Source: G963675935 sp963719005
GTDB taxonomy: Bacteria; Planctomycetota; Planctomycetia; Pirellulales; Thermoguttaceae
Assembly (NCBI GenBank): GCA_963719005.1
Contig: CAVRAR010000010.1
Coordinates: 124,001-188,000, forward strand
Reading direction: 5' to 3'
DNA: 64,000 nucleotides
The first letter of the stretch is position 1; the number at the start of each line of letters is the position of its first letter. Below are positions 9,823-18,018 of this stretch, piece by piece. The position numbers and the translations under genes are program-made. The notes under the pieces are model-generated. The model did not search any database. It was not told the origin of the DNA and worked only from the letters and a program-made list of their open reading frames with translations.

Positions 9823-11020
9823 ATGAACGCGGAAATTATCGCCATCGGCGACGAAATCACCAGCGGCCAGAATCTCGACACGAATTCCCAGTGGCTCAGC
9901 CAACGACTTGAGGAGTTGGGCGTTCGCGTGCTCTACCATTCGACCGTCGGCGACGAATTGGCGCCCGGCATCGAGGTGTTTCGCCACGCGATCGCCCGGG
10001 CCGACGTGGTCGTGGCCACCGGCGGACTTGGTCCGACGGCCGACGACCTGACGCGCGAGGCGTTGGCCCAAGCCACGGGCCGGCCGCTGCAACTCGACCC
10101 CGACGCGATGGAGCAGATCCGCCGCATGTTCGCCAGCCGGAATCGCCCGATGCCGGCGTCGAACGAGCTTCAGGCGATGTTTCCCACGGGCAGCCGCGTG
10201 GTGCGAAATCCGCACGGCACCGCGCCCGGCATCGAGCTGGAAATTGCTCGGGAAGGGCGACCGCCCTGCCGCGTGATTTGCCTGCCGGGCGTGCCGGCGG
10301 AAATGGTCGAGATGTGGCACGATTCGGTCGAGGCGACGATCGCGGAGTTCATCGGCGGGAGCCGCTCGCGTAATTCGCCGCCGGTTGATCCACTGTTTCG
10401 GCGCCGGCGAGAGTCAAGTCGAGGCGATGCTGCCCGACCTGATCCGCCGCGGCCGCCGCCCGACCGTCGGCATCACGGCCAGCAAGGCCACGATCACGCT
10501 TCGCATCACGGCCGACGGCGCGAGCGAAGAAGAGTGTCTTGCGGCCATCGCCCCGGTCGAGGCCACGATCCGGCGGTGTCTCGGCACGTTGGTTTTCGGC
10601 GAGGGGGACGACGAGTTGCAGCACGTCGTCGTGCGGCTCTTGCGCGAGCGCGGCAAAACGCTGGCCACGGCCGAATGCGGCACGGCGGGGCTCGTGGCCG
10701 CGTGGCTCAGCGGGGTCGAGGACGCTGCCGACGTATTTCGCGGCGGATTGGTCCTTGCCGAATCGACGGAATCGGCCGAAGCAATGGCGGCACGCTGCCG
10801 AGAGCAATTTCGCGCCGACTGCGGATTGGCGATACTCGCCTCTCGCTCTCGGAGAGGGGCCGGGGGTGAGGGCGGTGAACCAGCCAATCTCGCCGTCGCC
10901 CTGGCCACCGCCGACGGCGTTCAGTCGAAAACCCTTCCCGATTTCGTTCATCCCGCGCTGTCGCACGTCTTCCGCGCGAAGCAAGCGTTGAACTTCTTGC
11001 GATTATCGCTACAACGATAG
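9823..11020 (+). CDS. cinA: CinA-family nicotinamide mononucleotide deamidase / molybdopterin-binding protein, frameshifted
   Basis: The N-terminal half (MNAEIIAIGDEITSGQNLDT, ATGGLGPTADDLTREAL, CLPGVPAEMVEMW) is the MoCF-like domain with ADP-ribose pyrophosphatase activity in characterised CinA; after a frame change near 10360 the protein continues with IHCFGAGESQVEAML and the C-terminal PncC-like part (TLATAECGTAGLVAAWLSGV), normally an NMN deamidase. The ATG at 9823 is preferred over GTG 9817. The stretch SRSRRGAGGEGGE near the C-terminus is extra compared with the family and coincides with a palindromic repeat. It follows the macroglobulin gene by 17 bases. About 398 residues joined. Confidence 0.85.
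10839..10874. repeat. palindromic repeat inside the cinA coding sequence
   Basis: CCTCTCGCTCTCGGAGAGG followed by GGCCGGGGGTGAGGGC matches the CTCTCCC/GAGAGGGG repeats that lie between genes at 12160-12296 and 28944-29010. Here it is read in frame and adds about 13 residues (SRSRRGAGGEGGE). Confidence 0.7.
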
Positions 11021-11138
11021 CCGCCGCCTGCCATAAGAGTCGCCTTTTCCGCGCAGCGGGGCGGTAAAGGCAATCGGAATCCAGAGAATTCTTCGCCCAA
11101 CTCTACAAGCCCTCTGCCGGGACGATCCGCTCCCAAAG

Positions 11139-11444
11139 CTAAGGTTCTGGCTCTTTGATCGGGTACACACCCGAGAGCGCGTTCTCATCCTTGTGCCAAC
11201 AGCGCCTGTCAAGAACCCAGAGGGGATAGAAAACTCGTACCGGTACAACGTTCCAGGTGCCATAGTAATCCGACGTGAATCCGCACGGCGCCCACTGATA
11301 CGGCTCGACCGATGTGGTTCCAGGCGGCTTTAGTTCGTAGCGGCCGACCGACGACAGCATCACGTAGGTGCCGACGTAGAGCAACAAGAGAGCGAACGCG
11401 GTAATCCAAAGTGGCTTAGCGGCCTTCGAGAATCGATATCTCAT
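11139..11444 (-). CDS. small membrane protein, unknown function
   Basis: 101 residues. One hydrophobic segment near the N-terminus (PLWITAFALLLLYVGTYVML, residues 11-30), then a short polar domain with several Trp and Tyr residues (YQWAPCGFTSDYYGTWNVVP) and a Pro/Glu end. No family recognised. It is probably a single-pass inner-membrane protein with its C-terminal part outside the cytoplasm. It lies 12 bases after the antitoxin-like gene on the same strand, so the two may be co-transcribed. Confidence 0.55.
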   Translation of the reverse strand: MRYRFSKAAKPLWITAFALLLLYVGTYVMLSSVGRYELKPPGTTSVEPYQWAPCGFTSDYYGTWNVVPVRVFYPLWVLDRRCWHKDENALSGVYPIKEPEP

Positions 11445-11456
11445 CGCGGCTAATCC

Positions 11457-11654
11457 TTATCCGTTTCTTCGTCCTTCGCCCTCACCTGTCGCTTCTGCTG
11501 CGAGCGCTGAGAGAGCATCCTGGGACTCGACGAACGACCGGTGCCATCGATCGCTGACGGCGATTTCCTCCATCAAGATCGCTGCAATCGCCTCCTGTTG
11601 CTCCGGCGGCAGAGCGGCAGCCTTGGCAAACGCTTCCTGAAGAGCCGTTGTCAT
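11457..11654 (-). CDS. antitoxin-like small protein without an adjacent toxin
   Basis: 65 residues from the ATG at 11654. The pattern ALQEAFAKAAALPPEQQEAI, then AILMEEIAVSDRWHRSF, ESQDALSALAAEA is that of short acidic helical proteins annotated as addiction-module antitoxins in many bacteria (LP-E-EQ near the start, W..SF/F..S and a D-L--LA-EA tail). No RelE- or PIN-like toxin lies next to it; the downstream gene is a membrane protein. The C-terminus (GEGEGRRNG) differs from the usual tail and may be altered by nearby repeats. Confidence 0.5.
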   Translation of the reverse strand: MTTALQEAFAKAAALPPEQQEAIAAILMEEIAVSDRWHRSFVESQDALSALAAEATGEGEGRRNG

Positions 11655-11773
11655 GATTGATGCTCCAACGTTTGTGGAACCGAAGCTATTCGCATTATAG
11701 CTCGAAAGAAACATGGGGAGCAAGCGTATCGCAGCAACGCCCCAGGACAACTGCAAAGTCGTGTCCACCAAAA

Positions 11774-11847
11774 GGGGACGGAGGATATTGCCGGGGAAGA
11801 CCTCTCGATTGTTCTATGTTTCTTGGCGGCAATCACCTCCGTCCCCC
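11774..11847. repeat. palindromic repeat, GGGGACGGAGGAGG family, copy 3
   Basis: Left arm GGGGACGGAGGATATTGCCG, right arm CGGCAATCACCTCCGTCCCC, about 34 bases apart. It lies between the antitoxin-like gene and the zinc-ribbon gene. Confidence 0.85.
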
Positions 11848-11862
11848 TCCCCGCCGCGATTG

Positions 11863-12130
11863 TCAGAAGGCGATGATCCAAACCGCGACCACGCACAGGC
11901 AAAGCACGACGCCGAGGATGATCCACCACGGCGCAGCGGCTCGGCGGGGCGTCTTCTTCCGAGATGTATTGCCCGCAATGCGGACAGCGCGGCGAGTCTT
12001 CGTACATCTCCTGGCCGCAGTACGGACAGGGAACCGTCGAATCGCCTTCGTCGCCGTCGTTCCAGTCGTCCGATTCGCCGTGGTCGCAGCCTTCGTCCCA
12101 GTCGTCGTCGTCTTCGAGTTGGCGGCGCAT
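11863..12130 (-). CDS. zinc-ribbon protein with C-terminal membrane helix, frameshifted
   Basis: Starts at ATG 12130 (MRRQLEDDDDWDEGCDHGES). A strongly acidic N-terminus is followed by a double zinc knuckle (CPYCGQEMYEDSPRCPHCGQ). One base later in the frame, near 11945, the sequence reads AAPWWIILGVVLCLCVVAVW then IIAF and stop at 11863, a clear tail membrane helix. So the true product is about 88 residues: acidic region, zinc ribbon, membrane anchor. Proteins of this shape are common in planctomycetes and of unknown role. Confidence 0.65.
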
Positions 12131-12159
12131 GGGGGTTCCCTTTGCGAAGCCGCGTACTA

Positions 12160-12296
12160 TCTCCCCTCTCCCGACCAACCTTCGGTCGGTGCCCGGAGAG
12201 GGGCAGGGGGTGAGGGCTTCAAGGACTGCAACATGCAGCGTCGCGGTCTTCGGCGGCTGCCCTCACCCTAACCCTCTCCCAAAGGGAGAGGGGACT
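12160..12296. repeat. CTCTCCC/GAGAGGGG repeat cluster
   Basis: Two units: CCCCTCTCCCGACC...GGTCGGTGCCCGGAGAGGGG followed by GGGTGAGGGC (to about 12209), and GCCCTCACCCTAACCCTCTC CCAAAGGGAGAGGGG (about 12258-12294), with an unrelated spacer. The second is a perfect-looking hairpin ending just before the quinone reductase stop and may serve as its terminator. Related copies: 28944-29010 and inside cinA. Confidence 0.75.
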
Positions 12297-12306
12297 TTCT
12301 TCATGC

Positions 12307-12892
12307 TCACGCTTGCCTCGGAAACCGCTCGCGGACGATGCGGCGGACCTCGGCGAGCCACTCGCGGCGCTGCTCGGGCGTGCTCATCACGATCGACTCG
12401 AAGTTGCGGCGGGTGAAATCCTCGACGCCGCACATGCCGAACACGCATGATTTCCAGAGGTTTTCCAGCGGGTCGCCGTACAGCCGCAGTTCGTCGTCGC
12501 GCGGCGTGTTCGAGGTGGTGAAGACGACCGCCCGGCGGCCGGCCAGCAGCGGCTCGACGCCGCGTCGCGCCGAATCGATAGACGACGCCCTGCCGCCAGA
12601 CGCGGTCGAGCCAGCCCTTGAGGATCGCCGGCGGCATCGCCCACCAGTTCGGATGCACGACGAGGTAGCCGTCGGCCGCCGCCAGTTCGCGGCAATGTTG
12701 GGCGACGACCGGATCGAGTTCGGCGTCCTTGGGGATTTCCTCGTGCGGCAGGATCGGGTCGAACTTCTCGGCGTACAGATCGTGATACACGACCTCGTGT
12801 CCCGCCGCTTCAAGTTCCTCGACGGCCGCCGCGGCGATCGCGTGGCAGAAGCTCCCCTGGTTTTGATGGCCGATGACGACGAAGACGTTCAT
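12307..12892 (-). CDS. NAD(P)H quinone oxidoreductase / flavodoxin-like fold, frameshifted
   Basis: The first part (MNVFVVIGHQNQGSFCHAIA, EVVYHDLYAEKFDPIL, YLVVHPNWWAMPPAILKGW, DRVWRQGVVYRF) is the NQO1/KefF/MdaB flavodoxin-like fold that binds FAD or FMN and reduces quinones with NAD(P)H. After a frame change near 12570 it continues with LLAGRRAVVFTTSNTPRDDE and CVFGMCGVEDFTRRNF to a stop at 12307. Joined length is about 195 residues, normal for the family. The FMN/FAD phosphate loop GHQNQGSF is present. Confidence 0.83.
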
Positions 12893-12905
12893 TAGGCAGT
12901 TCTTT

Positions 12906-12922
12906 GCGAAGCCGCAAGCGGC
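12906..12922. repeat. GCGAAGCCGCAAGCGGC palindrome
   Basis: GCGAAGCCGCAAGCGGC, a short near-palindrome also found at 45404-45420 and, three times in frame, inside grpE. It lies between the quinone reductase and the phosphorylase. Confidence 0.6.
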
Positions 12923-12946
12923 TTTCTATTGGTGAGTTCCAATCCC

Positions 12947-15145
12947 CTACTTCACGTCCATGTCGCAGCTCAGCCCGCCCGAGGCCGGCAGATAGCAGTG
13001 GCGGACGTAGTCGGCCACCATGCGATCGGCGCTGAACCGCCAGGCCAGCGAGCTGATCGAGTTCATCATCCGCTTGATCCAGTGGCGCGGCAGGCCGTCG
13101 ATGTCGTGGTCGTAATACAGCGGGATCACCTCTTCGCTCAGCACGCGGTACAGGTCGGCGCCGTCGCGGGCGTCGGTCACGCGGTCGTCGACGTGCGTGG
13201 AGCCGTGGCCGATGGCGAAACCGTTCGTGCCGTCGTAAGCCTCGGCCCACCAGCCGTCGAGAATCGACAGGTTCAGCGCCCCGTTGAGGACCGCCTTCTG
13301 GCCGCTGGTGCCCGAGGCTTCCAGCGGGCGGCGCGGATTGTTCAGCCACACGTCGACGCCCTGGATCAGATGGCGGCAGACGTTGATGTCGTAATCCTCG
13401 ACGAAGGCGATGCGGCCGGCGAAGCGGGGATCGCGCCGCAGGTTGGCGATCCGCTGGATCAACTGCTTGCCGGGCTCGTCGGCCGGATGGGCCTTGCCGG
13501 CGAAAATCATCTGCATCGGCCGCTCGGGATCGTTCACCATCGCCGCCAGCCGATCCAGGTCGCTCAGGATCATCGACGCCCGCTTGTAGGTGGCGAAACG
13601 CCGGGCGAAACCGATGGTGAGAATGTTCGGATCGAGGATGTTCCGCGCGGCCTCGACCGCGTCGTCGCTCTCGCCGCGGCGGCGGCACTGACGGCTGACC
13701 CGTCGGCGAACGAACGCCAGCAGCAGATTCTTCAGGGCGTAGTGCGATTCCCACAACTCGCCGGGGTCGATGTCGTGGATGCCCTGCCACACGTCGGGCT
13801 CGCCCATCCGCCGCATCCAATTGGCGGGGAAGTAGCGATCGAAGAGCTGCTGCATCTGCCAGGCCAGCCAACTCTGAATATGCACGCCGTTGGTGATGTG
13901 CCCGATCGGGATTTCCTCTTCCACCCGCCACGGCCAGAGATGCGCCCACATGCGGCGGGTGACGTGGCCGTGCAGATTGCTCACGGCGTTGGCCCGGCGG
14001 GAAAGCTTCAGGCCGAGCACGGTCATGCAGAACGTTTCGTACTCGTTTTGCGGTTCGACGCGCCCCAGGCCCATCAACTGCTCGGTCGAGATGCCCAACT
14101 CGTCGCGGAGGGGGCCAAGGTGCTCTTCGATCAGGCCGCGGTCGAAGCGATCGTGGCCGGCGGGCACGGGCGTGTGGGTGGTGAAGACGGTTCGCTGGGC
14201 CACCTCGCGCAGGGCGGTGTCGAAGGTCATGCCGTCGTCCTTCATCAGCGTGCGGATGGCTTCCAGCGTGGCGAAGACGCTGTGGCCTTCGTTCAGATGA
14301 TACACGCCCGGCGTGATGCCCAAGGCCCTCAGCGCCCTCATGCCGCCGACGCCGGCCACCAATTCCTGGCGAATGCGCGTGCGATTGTCGCCGCCGTAGA
14401 GCCGCGAGGTCAATTGCCGATCCTCGGGATTGTTGCTCGGCACGTCGCAATCCAACAGGTAAAGCTGCACTCGCCCGACGTGCATCAGCCACACCTTGGC
14501 CAAGAGCTTGCCGTTGCGCGTGTCGATGCGCACGGTGATCGGTTTGCCGTCCGTCCCCAGCGCGGGCTCCATCGGCAGGTTCTCGACCTTCGTATCGAGA
14601 TACTCTTCGTTCTGCCAGCCGTTGATGTCGAGATGCTGCTTGAAATAGCCCTGGTCGTAGAACAGGCCGACGGCCACCAGCGGCACGCCCAGCCCGCTGG
14701 CGCTCTTGATGTGGTCGCCCGAAAGCACGCCGAGACCGCCGGAGTAGATCGGGACCGACTCGTGAACGCCGAACTCGAGCGAGAAGTAGGCGACCGGCTT
14801 CGAGCCGAGCACGCCGGCGTGCGTTCGTCCCCACTGCGGCGTTTCGCTCAAATACTCCTTCAGCCGGCGATACGCCTGGTTGATGCGGCTGTAGAGCACC
14901 AGTTCGGCCGCCCTCATTTCCAGCCGTTCGGGAGTGAACTCCGAGAGCAAGGCGATGGGATTGTGGTCGAGCTGGCGCCAGCGGATCGGATCGAGGTCGC
15001 GGAACAAGTTCACCACGTCGGCGTGCCAACTCCACCACAAGTTGCGTGCCAAGGCGACGCACTTGTCGTACTGGGTTTCGGCCGTAAGTCCAAATGCCGC
15101 AGGCGGTTGCGACGGACGAGCGGGGGGGGTGTCAACCAGACTCAT
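12947..15145 (-). CDS. glgP: alpha-glucan (glycogen/starch) phosphorylase, GT35
   Basis: An intact 732-residue enzyme of the short alpha-glucan phosphorylase type, with an N-terminal DUF3417-like region (KCVALARNLWWSWHADVVNL), substrate motifs (VAYFSLEFGVHESVPIYSGG, VYHLNEGHSVFATLE, TVFTTHTPVPAGHDRF) and the PLP-lysine region EASGTSGQKAVLNGALNLS followed by LDGWWAEAYDG. It releases glucose-1-phosphate from storage glucan in the cytoplasm. It stands alone, with repeats on the downstream side and about 290 bases of non-coding DNA upstream. The ATG at 15145 (MSLVDTPPARPSQP) follows an A-rich leader. Confidence 0.95.
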   Translation of the reverse strand: MSLVDTPPARPSQPPAAFGLTAETQYDKCVALARNLWWSWHADVVNLFRDLDPIRWRQLDHNPIALLSEFTPERLEMRAAELVLYSRINQAYRRLKEYLSETPQWGRTHAGVLGSKPVAYFSLEFGVHESVPIYSGGLGVLSGDHIKSASGLGVPLVAVGLFYDQGYFKQHLDINGWQNEEYLDTKVENLPMEPALGTDGKPITVRIDTRNGKLLAKVWLMHVGRVQLYLLDCDVPSNNPEDRQLTSRLYGGDNRTRIRQELVAGVGGMRALRALGITPGVYHLNEGHSVFATLEAIRTLMKDDGMTFDTALREVAQRTVFTTHTPVPAGHDRFDRGLIEEHLGPLRDELGISTEQLMGLGRVEPQNEYETFCMTVLGLKLSRRANAVSNLHGHVTRRMWAHLWPWRVEEEIPIGHITNGVHIQSWLAWQMQQLFDRYFPANWMRRMGEPDVWQGIHDIDPGELWESHYALKNLLLAFVRRRVSRQCRRRGESDDAVEAARNILDPNILTIGFARRFATYKRASMILSDLDRLAAMVNDPERPMQMIFAGKAHPADEPGKQLIQRIANLRRDPRFAGRIAFVEDYDINVCRHLIQGVDVWLNNPRRPLEASGTSGQKAVLNGALNLSILDGWWAEAYDGTNGFAIGHGSTHVDDRVTDARDGADLYRVLSEEVIPLYYDHDIDGLPRHWIKRMMNSISSLAWRFSADRMVADYVRHCYLPASGGLSCDMDVK

Positions 15146-15435
15146 ATCAGACCTTCCATTGCGGAAAGAGGTTTTGTCTTGGACTAAAACACAGAATTAT
15201 AGCGGGCTGCCAGCGAAGTGGCGACCCCATTTCACCGCCAGGGGCAGACCGCCACGAGAGCAAAAAACCAAGGAGAATAGCGGCATCCTTCGCTGTAATC
15301 GGTTTTTGGTAGGAGTCGCCTCCTGCATTGAAAAACTGACCGGCCCTGTCTCCGGCGGCCCGTGACTGTCGGGATCGGGTTTGGTATACTGCCCTATGAA
15401 CCAGACGTTGAAAGTCGAGTCTGGGAATCATCTCA
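15146..15435. other. divergent intergenic region, glgP / xseB
   Basis: About 290 bases between divergently read genes, so promoters for both should lie here. I see a short repeat TAGGAGTCGCCTCCTG at 15309-15324, shared with 3764-3785, and no clear gene. A promoter-like pair for xseB could be TTGGTA...TATACT near 15380, but this is weak. Confidence 0.3.
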
Positions 15436-15894
15436 ATGGCGAAAACCACCCCTCCCGATCCGGCTTCCGGTCAGCTTCGCTTCGAGGATGCGCTCGAACG
15501 GCTGGAAGAGATCGTTCACGCGCTGGAAGAAGGGGACATTGGGCTCAATGAGTCGCTCGAACGGTACGAAGAGGGGGTCAAGCTGCTGCGGCAATCCTAC
15601 GAACTGCTGCAACGCGCCGAGCGGCGGATCGAGCTGCTCAGCGGCGTCGATGCCGAGGGAAACCCGATCACGCAACCCTTCGACGACACCGCCACGATCG
15701 ACCAGGACGAGCCGGGCAAGCGCCGCCGCCGCCGATCGCTCCCCCCGCGCGCCCCGGCACCGGTGCGTCGGACCCCCTGTTTGGCGATGTCGATATGGAC
15801 GAGCCGTAGCAGCCGGCATAGACTGGAGAGTGTCGAGCCGCGTCAGATTGTCCGCGCTACACGGCGGAAGGACCGATGGATGCTTTTCTCGTGA
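15436..15894 (+). CDS. xseB: exodeoxyribonuclease VII small subunit
   Basis: Residues 14-75 carry the XseB signature (LRFEDALERLEEIVHALEEG, then LNESLERYEEGVKLLRQSYE). The small subunit binds the XseA large subunit to form exonuclease VII, which degrades single-stranded DNA. The family is usually about 80 residues; here the frame runs on to 152 with an odd basic tail. A one-base shift near 15758 would give the ending GASDPLFGDVDMDEP and stop at 15809, which looks more natural, so the last 45 residues are doubtful. In many bacteria xseB is followed directly by ispA and dxs; here two other genes intervene. Confidence 0.88.
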   Translation: MAKTTPPDPASGQLRFEDALERLEEIVHALEEGDIGLNESLERYEEGVKLLRQSYELLQRAERRIELLSGVDAEGNPITQPFDDTATIDQDEPGKRRRRRSLPPRAPAPVRRTPCLAMSIWTSRSSRHRLESVEPRQIVRATRRKDRWMLFS

Positions 15895-17690
15895 ATGTCG
15901 AGTCCGATAGGGCGAAACCGGAAATGCGAAAAACACGCCGAAAGAAGGGCGGAGCAACCGAGATTCGGCACATCGACTATGCGATCATCGCCCAGCCTCA
16001 TACGCCCATGTATTTGATCCACAAGTACTGGGCAAGAAAACCACACAACGTGGTTTCGCAATACATCCAACGATACTCAAAGCCGGGCGAAATCGTCCTC
16101 GATCCGTTCGGCGGCTCCGGCGTCACGGCGATGGAGGCGATCAAGGCTGGGCGAAAGGCCGTTTCCTTAGATCTTAACCCCATGTCCGCCTTCCTGGTCG
16201 AAAACACCCTCAGCCAGGTGGCCCCTCCGGAGATCGAGCAAGAGTTCAGGAGGATCGAGAGTAAACTCAAGGACAAGATCAACGACCTGTACGAAACGAA
16301 ATGCCCGAAATGCGGCAAAGAAGCCACTGTCCTGGCGGCGATCTGGGAGAAAGGCAAGAACAAACCAAAGGAACTGAGATGTACGTGTGCGGCGTGCAAA
16401 AAATATGCGGTCGAGCCGAAGCGGAGGGACGTCGCGCTGTTGAAGGATGTTTCGAAACTTGAGCCGAGAAAGCATCCTCGGAACCGGCTGGCTTACAATG
16501 GCATCCTTTTCCAGGAAGGCACTCACCTGCCCGAATACGAGACCATCGATGCCCTCTTTACCAGAAGAAATCTCTATGCGCTGTCGCTTCTGATGGAGGA
16601 GATCGAGAGAATCGAGAGCGGGCGGCTTCGCAACGTCCTTAAACTGGCGTTCACGTCGATGGTTCACCTGGCGAGCAAGATGTGCCCCGTGGCCAAGGAA
16701 GGCGGCAAAGGGCATTGGAGTGCGCTGAGTACAACGTCGTTCTGGCCGGTCCACCGTTATTGGATTCCGCCCGTCTCTATGGAGTCCAACGTGTGGATGC
16801 TGTTTGAAAGCGCAGTATTCGGCAAACAGGGCGTGCTGAAGGGCAAGGCGGACGCCGCGGAGCAAATCAAATCCTGCAAGAGGGCGAAGAACCTCGCGGA
16901 ACTCGGCGAGGGCGCCAACATCCTGTTCGAGACAGCCAACGCCCTGGAACTGGGCAGAATCCTCCCTCCGAACTCCGTCAACTACATTTTCACCGACCCG
17001 CCCTACGGCGGAGCAGTCCAGTACTTCGAGTTGAGCACGCTTTGGGCGTCCTGGCTCAACCTCGCTTTGGACTACGCGGAAGAGATTACCATCAATGGCC
17101 AGCAAGGGAAGGATTTCGACTACTACCACAAAATGCTCAGATCGGCCTTCCGCGAAATGTATCGGGCGCTGAAGCCGGATCGATACCTAACCGTAACGTT
17201 CCACAGCACTGAGATCGCGGTGTGGAACTCCATCATCAAAGCGGTGGTTCTCGCCGGTTTTGAGCTGGAGAAGATTGTCTACCAACCGCCCGCGCGCCCG
17301 TCGGCCAAGGGCCTTCTCCAACCCTACGGCTCGGCAGTCGGCGACTATTACATTCGTTTCAGGAAGCCGGAGAACGGACAGCGTCGCTCGGAGCAAGACA
17401 TCGACAAGGAGACGTACGAGCGCGAAGTGGTGATGGCCACCACGGCGATTATCGCGGAGCGCGGAGAACCAACCATCTACCAGCATATCCTGAACAGCAT
17501 CATGGTACATCTGCGGGGCGGCCTGAATGTTCCGGTTGGCGCAAGGAACATCGCAGACGTCCTCAGGGATCATATTGGCAAGGAATTTGAACTCCTCGAC
17601 GTGAAAGATGCGACTGACAATCGCATGGGCAAAATGTGGTGGTTGAAGGACCGGGCTGCTACATGTGGCCCGTTGGTAAATCTGAAATGA
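15876..17690 (+). CDS. site-specific DNA methyltransferase with embedded zinc ribbon
   Basis: 604 residues, starting at ATG 15876 behind GGAAGGA. Motif I (VLDPFGGSGVTAMEAIKAGR) is at residues 74-93 and the catalytic motif IV (TDPPYGGAVQYFELS) near residue 371, with a Cys4 zinc ribbon between them (CPKCGKEA and CTCAACKK). HKYWARKPHNVV near residue 50 is typical of Zn-ribbon adenine-specific methylases (COG1743/DUF1156-like). It would methylate N6-adenine or N4-cytosine; no restriction gene is adjacent. It overlaps the xseB frame and its stop overlaps the next start (ATGA). Base composition is visibly less G+C-rich than the neighbours, suggesting transfer. Confidence 0.88.
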   Translation: MDAFLVNVESDRAKPEMRKTRRKKGGATEIRHIDYAIIAQPHTPMYLIHKYWARKPHNVVSQYIQRYSKPGEIVLDPFGGSGVTAMEAIKAGRKAVSLDLNPMSAFLVENTLSQVAPPEIEQEFRRIESKLKDKINDLYETKCPKCGKEATVLAAIWEKGKNKPKELRCTCAACKKYAVEPKRRDVALLKDVSKLEPRKHPRNRLAYNGILFQEGTHLPEYETIDALFTRRNLYALSLLMEEIERIESGRLRNVLKLAFTSMVHLASKMCPVAKEGGKGHWSALSTTSFWPVHRYWIPPVSMESNVWMLFESAVFGKQGVLKGKADAAEQIKSCKRAKNLAELGEGANILFETANALELGRILPPNSVNYIFTDPPYGGAVQYFELSTLWASWLNLALDYAEEITINGQQGKDFDYYHKMLRSAFREMYRALKPDRYLTVTFHSTEIAVWNSIIKAVVLAGFELEKIVYQPPARPSAKGLLQPYGSAVGDYYIRFRKPENGQRRSEQDIDKETYEREVVMATTAIIAERGEPTIYQHILNSIMVHLRGGLNVPVGARNIADVLRDHIGKEFELLDVKDATDNRMGKMWWLKDRAATCGPLVNLK

Positions 17691-17974
17691 TCGAGAAAGA
17701 CGACTGGCGACTCCGGAATCAAGCAGGCTGGCTGGCGGGCGTCGCGCTCGCGCATGGGCATTTCCGGCAGACTGCTGAGGATTTCGACCACGCCCATTGC
17801 GAATTCTGTTGGGCCAAGTTCATGGATCCGGAATATCGGACCATTCACGGTTACGAGACCCCAGAAGATGTCTTGAAGGAGGGCTACCATACACGGGATG
17901 GATATCGATGGATATGCGATTTCTGTTTTGATGACTTTCAAGATATGTTCAGATGGAAAATCGTAAGTGCATAA
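17687..17974 (+). CDS. small Cys-rich (zinc-binding?) protein coupled to the methyltransferase
   Basis: 95 residues from the ATG at 17687, which overlaps the methyltransferase stop as ATGA, so translation is coupled. Two CxxC pairs (HCEFCWAKF and WICDFCFDDF) about 38 residues apart suggest one zinc site; between them lies GYETPEDVLKEGYHTRDGYR. No family assigned with certainty; proteins with this FCWAKF...WICDFCF pattern occur as hypotheticals in many genera. Role unknown: perhaps a partner of the methyltransferase. Its end overlaps a longer open form of ispA, whose proper start is at 18019. Confidence 0.7.
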   Translation: MIEKDDWRLRNQAGWLAGVALAHGHFRQTAEDFDHAHCEFCWAKFMDPEYRTIHGYETPEDVLKEGYHTRDGYRWICDFCFDDFQDMFRWKIVSA

Positions 17975-18018
17975 AGGCTAGGTGTTGTCGCGAGTCGCCG
18001 GTGACTCTTACGAGAAGA

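Noticed and set aside
12929..15187. 752-codon plus-strand frame opposite glycogen phosphorylase
   Set aside because: Mirror of an intact, well-conserved enzyme; its translation has no recognisable motif and is typical third-position G+C shadow.
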